Source: an uncultured Ruminococcus sp.
GTDB lineage: Bacteria > Bacillota > Clostridia > Oscillospirales > Ruminococcaceae
Direction: 5' to 3'
Assembly: GCA_946404705.1 (NCBI GenBank)
Contig: CAMJES010000050.1
Span: 1-10,365, forward strand
DNA: 10,365 bases
In this document: positions 1 through 4,972 of the stretch, one piece after another
How the letters are laid out: each line of letters begins with the position of its first letter
Position numbering within the stretch: position 1 is the first letter of the stretch
Notes under the pieces: model-generated
Told to the model about the DNA's origin: nothing
The model's input: only the letters and a program-made list of their open reading frames with translations
Database searches by the model: none
Translations under genes and position numbers: made by a program

Positions 1-13
1 TTAATATCGGGTG

Positions 14-520
14 ATGGAATATCCTAAAAGGAAACGATTGCGTTTAATCGAATACGATTACTCCCAAAATGGCGCATATTTCGTTACAATATGCACACAA
101 AACAGAGAGAAACTATTTGGCGGCGTAGGGGCGGATTCCATATCCGCCCGTATGATTTCCAATATTTTTGAGAAAACAATATCGGAATATAATGACATTG
201 AATGTCCGATATATGTTGTAATGCCAAACCATTTTCACGCAATAATTGTTATTCAAAAGGATTATTATCAGAAAGGGTTTGAGCGGGCGGATATGGAATC
301 CGCCCCTACACTATCGGACATCGTCCAGACCTTCAAAAGACGGTCGACCATAGAATACATCAAATTGGTAAAACAAGGTCTTACACCACCGTTTGATAAA
401 AAGGTTTGGCAGCGTTCCTATCACGACCACATTATCAGAAATGAAAAGGAATTTCGGATGATTTGGGAATACATTGACGAAAACCCTTTGAAATGGGAGA
501 GTGACTGCTTTTATGTATGA
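14..520 (+). CDS. REP-associated tyrosine transposase (RAYT), Y1/HUH family
   Basis: A full-length small transposase-like protein of 168 residues from the ATG at 14; a GTG directly before it at 11 is a less likely start. The N-terminus has the family's YDYSQNGAYFVTICTQNR block. The HUH metal-binding motif is HFH at residues 73-75, inside MPNHFHAIIV. The catalytic tyrosine is probably Y136 in WQRSYHDHIIR, and the C-terminus ends in the usual YIDENPLKWESDCFY block. Known Y1 enzymes cut and join single-stranded DNA, and RAYTs act on REP palindromes. Two REP palindromes lie in frame inside the gene (125-150 and 284-309). They encode GADSISAR-like and RADMESAP-like loops on either side of the HUH motif, where relatives vary. 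No clear Shine-Dalgarno is visible, because the window begins just upstream. The stop overlaps the next gene's start. The gene appears intact. Confidence 0.9.
   Translation: MEYPKRKRLRLIEYDYSQNGAYFVTICTQNREKLFGGVGADSISARMISNIFEKTISEYNDIECPIYVVMPNHFHAIIVIQKDYYQKGFERADMESAPTLSDIVQTFKRRSTIEYIKLVKQGLTPPFDKKVWQRSYHDHIIRNEKEFRMIWEYIDENPLKWESDCFYV
125..150 (+). repeat. REP-like palindrome, copy 1, inside the RAYT gene
   Basis: A GTAG foot (125-128) is followed by an 8-bp perfect stem, GGGCGGAT (129-136) with ATCCGCCC (142-149), and a 5-nt loop. A 5' GTAG/GTRG tetranucleotide next to a palindrome is the standard REP layout recognised by RAYT proteins. This copy is translated in frame as part of the RAYT protein. 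It is the exact 26-bp reverse complement of 284-309. Confidence 0.85.
284..309 (-). repeat. REP-like palindrome, copy 2 (inverted), inside the RAYT gene
   Basis: An exact 26-bp reverse complement of 125-150. On the minus strand it reads GTAG (306-309 reversed) and then the same 8-bp stem. It is also in frame, encoding RADMESAPT. The two copies form a head-to-head pair separated by 133 bp that contains the HUH motif codons. REP pairs in opposite orientation (BIME-like) are the usual arrangement around RAYT genes; here they sit inside one. Confidence 0.85.
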
Positions 521-1142
521 ACAACAAGCAAAGATTTTAATTTTAACGGCAGGCGAAGAAGTCGTTTTTGAAGGACGTACCGATGAGATAACAGAATCTC
601 TTTCCGAGGGGAATGATTTCCAAAGGGAGGATGTTGAGGGCGCTTTTGAATGGCTTGACGAAAAATACGGCGATGCTGACGGACGTATAACAGCAGATGT
701 TCTTTCGATGATAGACAATACGGATACTCTTGATGGACTTGGAACAAGAGCGTTGTTCTGGACGGCTGCGCTGATGATGAAAACCGGTACGCTGAACAAG
801 CTGCCGATACCGTATGTATTCAGGCTGCTGCCGATAATTCAGCGCAAAACAGCGGTGCATGCAATGAAAGTGAAGAGCGCAAACGAAAAAGCGGCGGCTT
901 TTCTGGAAAGCTTCAAGGAAATAATAAGCCGTCTGTCCGAGAGCAGGATAAGTGAAGATGAAGCGTTGACGGAAATATTCAAGGCAATGCCCGAAAGAGA
1001 TCTTATTGAATATAAACTGGCAACAAACCCTCATTTTACTGACGTCTTTCGGGTCATAAAGCAGATTTCAGAAAGATGTAAGGACGAAAAGCTGAAATTA
1101 TTGACCGATAAGGTCATGGACGAGTTTGACCTTGAACTATAA
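513..1142 (+). CDS. hypothetical soluble protein
   Basis: I do not recognise this 209-residue protein. It is acidic and probably mostly helical. A hydrophobic stretch near the middle (RALFWTAALMMK and PIPYVFRLLPII) is broken by charged residues, so no confident membrane helix is called. No signal peptide or catalytic motif is seen. The ATG at 513 is preferred over the in-frame GTG at 501: the GGGAG at 495-499 abuts the GTG but lies 13 nt from the ATG, usable though on the long side. With this start the gene overlaps the RAYT stop by 8 bp (513-520). The next start lies 16 nt beyond its stop, so it is probably co-transcribed with the membrane protein downstream and perhaps aspS. Confidence 0.75.
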   Translation: MYEQQAKILILTAGEEVVFEGRTDEITESLSEGNDFQREDVEGAFEWLDEKYGDADGRITADVLSMIDNTDTLDGLGTRALFWTAALMMKTGTLNKLPIPYVFRLLPIIQRKTAVHAMKVKSANEKAAAFLESFKEIISRLSESRISEDEALTEIFKAMPERDLIEYKLATNPHFTDVFRVIKQISERCKDEKLKLLTDKVMDEFDLEL

Positions 1143-1158
1143 AAGGATGAGTGCCGTT

Positions 1159-1665
1159 ATGTGTGAAGAGATCGGTGCAGCTGAAAGAAAACGGAAAAAT
1201 AGAGCGTTACGGCAGAAATGGTTCGCTGTGATTTTGCTTTTACTGGTTTTCGCCATTCCCATAGTTGTAATATTTAACAGCTCCTATGCAAGCTGGCATT
1301 TCTTCACAAAAAACCGCATCAAGGAGCTTGAACAGATATTTTCGGCGGATTTTCCCGAAGGCACCGTGTTTGAGCGATATAAAAAAGTGTACGCCTTTCA
1401 GGAGGGCGAGTACCATACCCTTTATATCACGGGAATTGATTCTCCGGAGGACTTCTGCCGCCATTGCATAAACGACAAGATAAAGTCTATGACTGATTTT
1501 TGCACCCGAAGCGCAGATGAAATACCGATAGAATCATGGTATGACGGCAGCCGCAAAAAAGCCGATCTTATGTGCAGTTATGATACGCAGAACAGCTATT
1601 ATACGGTCAATGCGTATTTCTTTAAAAACGAAAACGGCAGTTATGATGCAAAATTTATAAAGTAA
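1159..1665 (+). CDS. hypothetical single-pass membrane protein
   Basis: The product is 168 residues and not recognised. It starts with a short basic cytoplasmic segment (AAERKRKNRALRQK), then one strong hydrophobic helix at about residues 20-40 (WFAVILLLLVFAIPIVVIF), then a soluble domain of about 125 residues rich in aromatic and charged residues, predicted to face outward by the positive-inside rule. The ATG at 1159 is chosen because AAAAGGA at 1141-1147 lies about 11 nt before it. The in-frame ATG at 1147 would overlap that site, and the TTG at 1126 lies inside the previous gene. Only 26 bp separate its stop from aspS, so the three genes may form one transcript. The extracellular domain has two cysteines (in DFCRHC), which might bind a metal or form a disulfide; this is speculation. 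Confidence 0.75.
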   Translation: MCEEIGAAERKRKNRALRQKWFAVILLLLVFAIPIVVIFNSSYASWHFFTKNRIKELEQIFSADFPEGTVFERYKKVYAFQEGEYHTLYITGIDSPEDFCRHCINDKIKSMTDFCTRSADEIPIESWYDGSRKKADLMCSYDTQNSYYTVNAYFFKNENGSYDAKFIK

Positions 1666-1691
1666 TAATATATCGAAAGGAAGTTATTAAT

Positions 1692-3470
1692 ATGGCAGAC
1701 ACAATGGCAGGTCTTCACCGCACACATTACTGCGGCGAGGTTCTTAAAGCAGGAGAAACAGTTACGGTAGGCGGTTACGTTGACACCGTAAGAAACAAGG
1801 GAGGAATCATTTTCATCGTTCTGCGCGACAGAACGGGCGTGGTTCAGCTCACATTCAACGAAACAACGGACAAAACAGTATTTGAAAAGGCTTCGTCCTG
1901 CCATTCCGAATATGTTTTGATGGCAAAGGGCGAAGTTCGTGAGCGTGAGAGCGTGAACGACAAGATCGCGACCGGTCACGTTGAGATCTTCGTTGACGAC
2001 CTGCGTATCCTTGCAAAGGCTCAGACACCCCCGTTTGAAATTGTCGACAACACCAACACAAACGAGGAGCTTCGCCTTAAGTACCGTTACCTTGACCTGC
2101 GCCGCAAAAAGCTTCAGGACAACATCATCATGAGAAGCAAGATCGCAAAGGTCGCAAGAGATTATTTTGCAGAGAACGGATTTATCGAGATCGAAACTCC
2201 GATGATGATTAAATCCACTCCCGAGGGCGCAAGAGATTACCTTGTTCCGTCAAGAGTTCACCCCGGCAAGTTCTACGCTCTCCCCCAGTCGCCGCAGATA
2301 TACAAGCAGCTGCTTATGATAGCAGGCTTCGACAGATATATCCAGCTTGCGCGCTGCTTCCGCGATGAAGACCTCCGCGCCGACAGACAGCCCGAGTTCA
2401 CACAGATCGACCTTGAAATGTCATTCGTTGACACAGAGGATATTATGCAGATGGCGGAGGGCTTTGTAAAGCGCGAGTTCTCCGAAGTCCTCGGGATAGA
2501 CATTCCCACTCCGCTCCCAAGACTTACCTATACCGAAGCTATGAACCGTTACGGCTCGGACAAACCCGATACACGCTTCGGAATGGAGATAACCGATATC
2601 ACCGATACAGTTAAGGACACTGATTTTGTCGTGTTCAAATCTGCGATCGAAGCAGGCGGCTCGGTACGCGCTATCACAGCAAAGAACGCAGCTGCAGCGC
2701 TTACAAGAAAAGAGATCGACAAGCTCATTGAACACGCAAAGGGAATCGGCGCAAAGGGGCTTGCATATATCCGCTGGAACGAGGACGCTCCAAACTGCTC
2801 GTTCGGCAAATTCCTCAAGGACGGCGAGCTTGACGCAATTATCAAGGCAACAGGCGCAGAAAAGGGCGATGTAGTCCTTATCGCAGCAGATAAAAACAGC
2901 ACAGTTCTTCCGCTGCTCGGCGCGCTCCGCCTTAAAGTCGCAAAGCAGCTTGATATGATACCCGAGGGCAAGTTCAACTTCCTCTGGATAACCGAGTTCC
3001 CGTTCTTCGAATGGAACGAGGAAACACAGCATTGGGACGCAATGCACCACCCGTTCACAATGCCGATGGATGAGTGCCTGCAGTATCTTGACAGCGACCC
3101 GAGCAAGGTGTTTGCGAAAGCTTACGACCTTGTCCTCAACGGAACGGAGCTTTCAAGCGGCTCTATCCGTATCACCGACTACGAGCTTCAGCAGAAGATG
3201 TTTGAGTCGCTCGGACTTACCGATGAAGAGATAGAAGCGAAGTTCGGCTTCCTTGTTGACGCATATAAGTATGGCGCAGCACCGCACGGCGGAATGGGAA
3301 TAGGCCTTGACCGACTTTCGATGATAATGTGCGGCGCAGACAACCTCCGTGACGTTCTTGCGTTCCCGAAGGTGCAGAATGCGTCCGAGCTTATGTCCTC
3401 CTGCCCTGCAACAGTAGACAAGGAAAGCCTTGACATTCTCGGAATTGCTGTTACGGAAACGGAAGAGTGA
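1692..3470 (+). CDS. aspS: aspartyl-tRNA synthetase
   Basis: A class II aminoacyl-tRNA synthetase that charges tRNA-Asp in the cytoplasm, at 592 residues the normal length for the bacterial type. An N-terminal OB-fold anticodon-binding domain covers about residues 10-105 (VGGYVDTVRNKGG...FIVLRDRTGVVQLTF). Motif 1 lies near 160-172 (FIEIETPMM). Motif 2 with the AspRS signature, FRDEDLRADRQPEFTQID, is near 220-240. The bacteria-specific GAD insertion lies around 300-410. Motif 3 is GGMGIGLDRLSM near 533-544. Translation starts at the ATG at 1692, 8 nt after AAAGGAAG at 1676-1683. I cannot tell from reading whether it is strictly discriminating or also charges tRNA-Asn; residue 36 in the OB fold is Lys. 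No clean terminator follows, since the stop runs straight into the structured repeat. Confidence 0.98.
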   Translation: MADTMAGLHRTHYCGEVLKAGETVTVGGYVDTVRNKGGIIFIVLRDRTGVVQLTFNETTDKTVFEKASSCHSEYVLMAKGEVRERESVNDKIATGHVEIFVDDLRILAKAQTPPFEIVDNTNTNEELRLKYRYLDLRRKKLQDNIIMRSKIAKVARDYFAENGFIEIETPMMIKSTPEGARDYLVPSRVHPGKFYALPQSPQIYKQLLMIAGFDRYIQLARCFRDEDLRADRQPEFTQIDLEMSFVDTEDIMQMAEGFVKREFSEVLGIDIPTPLPRLTYTEAMNRYGSDKPDTRFGMEITDITDTVKDTDFVVFKSAIEAGGSVRAITAKNAAAALTRKEIDKLIEHAKGIGAKGLAYIRWNEDAPNCSFGKFLKDGELDAIIKATGAEKGDVVLIAADKNSTVLPLLGALRLKVAKQLDMIPEGKFNFLWITEFPFFEWNEETQHWDAMHHPFTMPMDECLQYLDSDPSKVFAKAYDLVLNGTELSSGSIRITDYELQQKMFESLGLTDEEIEAKFGFLVDAYKYGAAPHGGMGIGLDRLSMIMCGADNLRDVLAFPKVQNASELMSSCPATVDKESLDILGIAVTETEE

Positions 3471-3475
3471 GATTA

Positions 3476-3489
3476 ATTCGTAATGCGTA
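3476..3489. repeat. short heptamer tandem repeat, ATTCGTA/ATGCGTA
   Basis: Two adjacent 7-bp units (ATTCGTA, ATGCGTA) and a partial third lie 5 bp after the aspS stop, just ahead of structured repeat copy 1. The same heptamer, as ATTCGGA, recurs four times at 9904-9931 in the same place relative to copy 2. Confidence 0.6.
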
Positions 3490-3520
3490 ATTATTATAAA
3501 ACCAACATTTGCGGTTAAAA

Positions 3521-3614
3521 CCGCGAAGCGGACAAAAAGTTTCGTCCACCTTTTCAAAGGTGGCAGGGGACAAGGGGACAGCGTCCCCTTGTCGCGCTCC
3601 GCAGAGCGCGAAAC
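3521..3614 (+). ncRNA. candidate structured RNA module A, copy 1
   Basis: A compact cluster of perfect stems: CCGC/GCGG (3521-3531); CCACCTT/AAGGTGG (3546-3563); GACAAGGGGAC/GTCCCCTTGTC with an AGC loop (3569-3593); and GCGCTC/GAGCGC with a CGCA loop (3594-3609). A long-range pair, GTTTCG (3539-3544) with CGAAAC (3609-3614), would close the set as a multibranch junction. Alternatively the last hairpin extends to TCGCGCTC/GAGCGCGA and excludes that closing pair. Copy 2 retains every element with different stem sequences. No promoter was identified for it, so transcription could be read-through from aspS. Confidence 0.5.
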
Positions 3615-3673
3615 TCCCTAAACTTTAGCACAACGTTTGCAGCGGTAAGCCGAAGAAACTAACAGTCAATAAA

Positions 3674-3756
3674 AAGCGCAATTCACATCAAAAACGGAAA
3701 ACAGGAAAAGTTTTGTCAAACAAAAACTTGTTAAATCGTTAATGTGAATTGCGCTT
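3674..3756 (+). repeat. long hairpin module B, copy 1
   Basis: A 15-bp perfect stem pairs AAGCGCAATTCACAT (3674-3688) with its complement at 3742-3756. After a one-sided A-rich bulge comes an inner AACG/CGTT stem (3693-3696 with 3737-3740). The loop contains a conserved GGAAAACARGAAAAGTTTTG block. The downstream TTATTCTATTT is T-rich but interrupted, so it could be a weak terminator for aspS transcripts. This is a structural observation; function is not shown. Confidence 0.75.
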
Positions 3757-3783
3757 ATTCTATTTCCCTAAAGCAAACTTTCC

Positions 3784-3828
3784 TCGGAGTACAAACACAC
3801 AAACGAAGTGCGTGTGTTTGTACTCCGA
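3784..3828 (+). repeat. hairpin C, copy 1
   Basis: A 17-bp perfect stem, TCGGAGTACAAACACAC (3784-3800), pairs with 3812-3828 around an 11-nt loop. Copy 2 has a hairpin at the same position (10239-10284) with an almost unrelated stem, so position and pairing are conserved while sequence is not. Confidence 0.75.
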
Positions 3829-3829
3829 C

Positions 3830-3943
3830 TTATACTAAACACCATTTAAAATTTGGAAAAAATCAAGCCGACAATCTCGAATATATAGGATTTCGGCGCA
3901 GATTTTTTCCTGTATTTTATTGGTGTTTAGTATTAATATGAAC
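3830..3943. mobile_element. MITE-like hairpin inserted into repeat copy 1
   Basis: About 114 bp present here but absent from copy 2, where CCGAC runs directly into ATCGTA. The insert is a long imperfect hairpin. The outer 13-bp arms are ATACTAAACACCA (3832-3844) and its complement (3921-3933). A middle 10-bp stem is GGAAAAAATC (3855-3864) with GATTTTTTCC (3901-3910). The inner stems are GCCGA/TCGGC and AATC/GATT. The dinucleotide AC lies at both edges, a possible 2-bp target duplication or chance. It encodes nothing. Deletion from copy 2 is the alternative. Confidence 0.55.
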
Positions 3944-4015
3944 ATCGTAAGGAAATGAACAGGAAAACAGCGAATGAAGCAAGTGCATTTTCACATAACC
4001 GAATTTGATTCACCG

Positions 4016-4039
4016 AAATCAACTGCCGGTTGATTTTTT
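4016..4039 (+). terminator. intrinsic terminator
   Basis: AAATCAAC (4016-4023) pairs with GTTGATTT (4029-4036) around a 5-nt loop and runs into TTTTTT (4034-4039). It lies between the structured repeat and the XRE promoter, so it would end any read-through from aspS or the repeat before the regulator gene. Confidence 0.65.
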
Positions 4040-4043
4040 GACG

Positions 4044-4064
4044 CGATTATTCAACTGATAATCG
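4044..4064. promoter_or_regulatory. inverted repeat, candidate operator of the XRE gene
   Basis: CGATTAT (4044-4050) and ATAATCG (4058-4064) form a perfect 7-bp inverted repeat with a 7-bp spacer, one base upstream of the -35 hexamer. A dyad at this position suits autoregulation by the XRE protein encoded downstream; binding is inferred only. Confidence 0.45.
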
Positions 4065-4065
4065 T

Positions 4066-4095
4066 TTGACAATTCTCTTTGCTCTATGCTAAAAT
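4066..4095 (+). promoter_or_regulatory. sigma-A-type promoter of the XRE gene
   Basis: A -35 TTGACA (4066-4071), an 18-bp spacer and a -10 TAAAAT (4090-4095) preceded by TGC, an extended -10. It predicts a leader of about 37 nt before the ATG at 4139. Confidence 0.65.
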
Positions 4096-4138
4096 ATACT
4101 CAACAAAAGCTTTTGAAAAAATGCAAAGGAATGATAAA

Positions 4139-4924
4139 ATGGATCTGTATATTGGCGAAAACATCAAGCAGCTTAGAAAAAATATGAATATCGGACAGGA
4201 CGCACTGGCGAACACAGTCGGCGTATCCGTTCAGGCAGTTTCAAAATGGGAAACAGGGCAGTCGCTCCCCGATGTCGGAATAATCCCCGATATTGCCGCA
4301 TTCTTCGGCGTGAGCATTGACAGCCTTTTCTTCGGGGAAGACGCAGACTGCACAAAATCAGACAAGCTTTCTCTTCCCGACAATGACAAGCTTTACATTT
4401 TTCAGGTGCGTAACGGCGAAATTCTTGACAGAGAAAAATGGGACAGAGATTCACACATAAAGCTCGCCGTTGAGAATTTTAACGGAACGCTCAACGCCGA
4501 AATATGGGGCAGCGCAGACATAAAGGGAGATGTCGGCGGAAGCGTAAATGCAGGTAACGGTGTTGCTTGTCAGAATGTCGGCGGAAGCGTAAATGCAGGT
4601 AACGGCGTTGCCTGCGGCAATGTTGGCGGAGGAATAAACTGCGGCGACAGCGTTAACTGTGGAAACGTCAGCGGAGAAATAAACTGCGGCAACAGCGTTA
4701 ACTGTGGAAACGTCAGCGGCGGAATAAACGCAGGCGATGACGTAAACTGCGGAAATATAAGCGGCTCTGTCAGCGCAAACAACAGTATCCGCTGCGGCGA
4801 AATATATAGCTGTGAAAAACTTTCCTGCGAAACTCTCTATGCCAAGGGCAGCATAAAATGCGGCTCGATAGAATGCGGCGGAGATATCCACACCGAAGAA
4901 AAACTTGATTATAAATTTAATTGA
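4139..4924 (+). CDS. XRE-family HTH regulator fused to Cys-rich 15-residue repeats
   Basis: 261 residues from the ATG at 4139, with AAAGGA (4125-4130) 8 nt upstream. The N-terminus is a Cro/C1-type helix-turn-helix at about residues 6-60 (IKQLRKNMNIGQDALANTVGVSVQAVSKWETGQ...). A linker follows (about 70-130). Then come six tandem 15-residue units at 132-221 with the pattern V-G/S-G-x-I/V-N-x-G-x-x-V-x-C-G-N, and a degenerate tail to 261 that also has cysteines. The regular Gly/Asn/Val spacing suggests a beta-solenoid resembling polymer-forming (bactofilin-like) folds. Cysteine occupies position 13 in all six units (144, 159, 174, 189, 204, 219), with 13 cysteines overall. Likely a DNA-binding regulator with an oligomerising, metal-binding or redox-sensing domain; the ligand is unknown. 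It has its own promoter and converges on rfbB. Confidence 0.88.
   Translation: MDLYIGENIKQLRKNMNIGQDALANTVGVSVQAVSKWETGQSLPDVGIIPDIAAFFGVSIDSLFFGEDADCTKSDKLSLPDNDKLYIFQVRNGEILDREKWDRDSHIKLAVENFNGTLNAEIWGSADIKGDVGGSVNAGNGVACQNVGGSVNAGNGVACGNVGGGINCGDSVNCGNVSGEINCGNSVNCGNVSGGINAGDDVNCGNISGSVSANNSIRCGEIYSCEKLSCETLYAKGSIKCGSIECGGDIHTEEKLDYKFN
4532..4801 (+). repeat. six 45-bp in-frame tandem repeats in the XRE gene
   Basis: Six 45-bp units encode the 15-residue repeats. Units 1 and 2 differ mainly in their last third, and units 3 and 4 at a few positions, suggesting recent duplication. The near-identical DNA could allow repeat number to change by slippage or recombination. Confidence 0.85.
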
Positions 4925-4925
4925 A

Positions 4926-4972
4926 AAAAGCTGATAAATGCGAAAGCTGCTGCTTCACATTTATCAGCTTTT
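4926..4972. terminator. bidirectional terminator between convergent genes
   Basis: A perfect 15-bp stem, AAAAGCTGATAAATG (4926-4940), pairs with 4958-4972. On the plus strand it is followed by an A/T tract ending in TTTTTTT, and on the minus strand by TTTTTTC. It begins just after the XRE stop, and its right arm overlaps the last codons and stop of rfbB, so it can serve both genes. Confidence 0.85.

Larger units (their letters stand above)
3502..3971 (+). repeat. structured intergenic repeat, copy 1 (with inserted hairpin)
   Basis: This ~470-bp stretch aligns in order with 9944-10318. Shared blocks are CAACATTT or TAACATTT, GTTAAAACCGCG, AGTTTCG, CTCCGCAGA or TTCCGCAGA, GAAACTCCCTAAAC, AAGCGCAATTCACA, GTGAATTGCGCTT, CCTAAAGCAAACT, ACATCGTA and GGAAAACAGC. 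Between these blocks lie hairpins whose stems differ between copies but still pair. No credible gene is seen: one reading frame at 3744-3941 runs through the hairpins but has no supporting features. Copy 1 is longer because of an extra hairpin at 3830-3943. Origin and function are unknown. It could be a mobile palindromic element, a structured RNA or both. Confidence 0.85.

Noticed and set aside
2421..3050. Long minus-strand open frame opposite aspS
   Set aside because: A shadow of the aspS codon pattern; the composition (many Cys) is not protein-like and there is no ribosome site.
3569..3611. GC-rich hairpins as a simple intrinsic terminator of aspS
   Set aside because: No run of T follows either stem, and equivalent hairpins in copy 2 also lack one.
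3521..3614. tRNA or rRNA fragment
   Set aside because: No cloverleaf with T-loop and anticodon arm can be drawn, and no rRNA signature is recognised.
3744..3941. 65-codon open frame running through hairpin C and the inserted hairpin
   Set aside because: It is made of inverted-repeat arms, has no convincing ribosome site and is not preserved in copy 2.
3502..3971. Retron, group II intron or OMEGA-type guide RNA
   Set aside because: No reverse transcriptase, intron protein or TnpB/IscB gene is in the window, and no diagnostic core of these RNAs was recognised.
4451..4891. Minus-strand frames opposite the XRE repeat region
   Set aside because: Their repetitive Ala/Val- or Pro-rich products are just the reverse reading of the 45-bp repeats.
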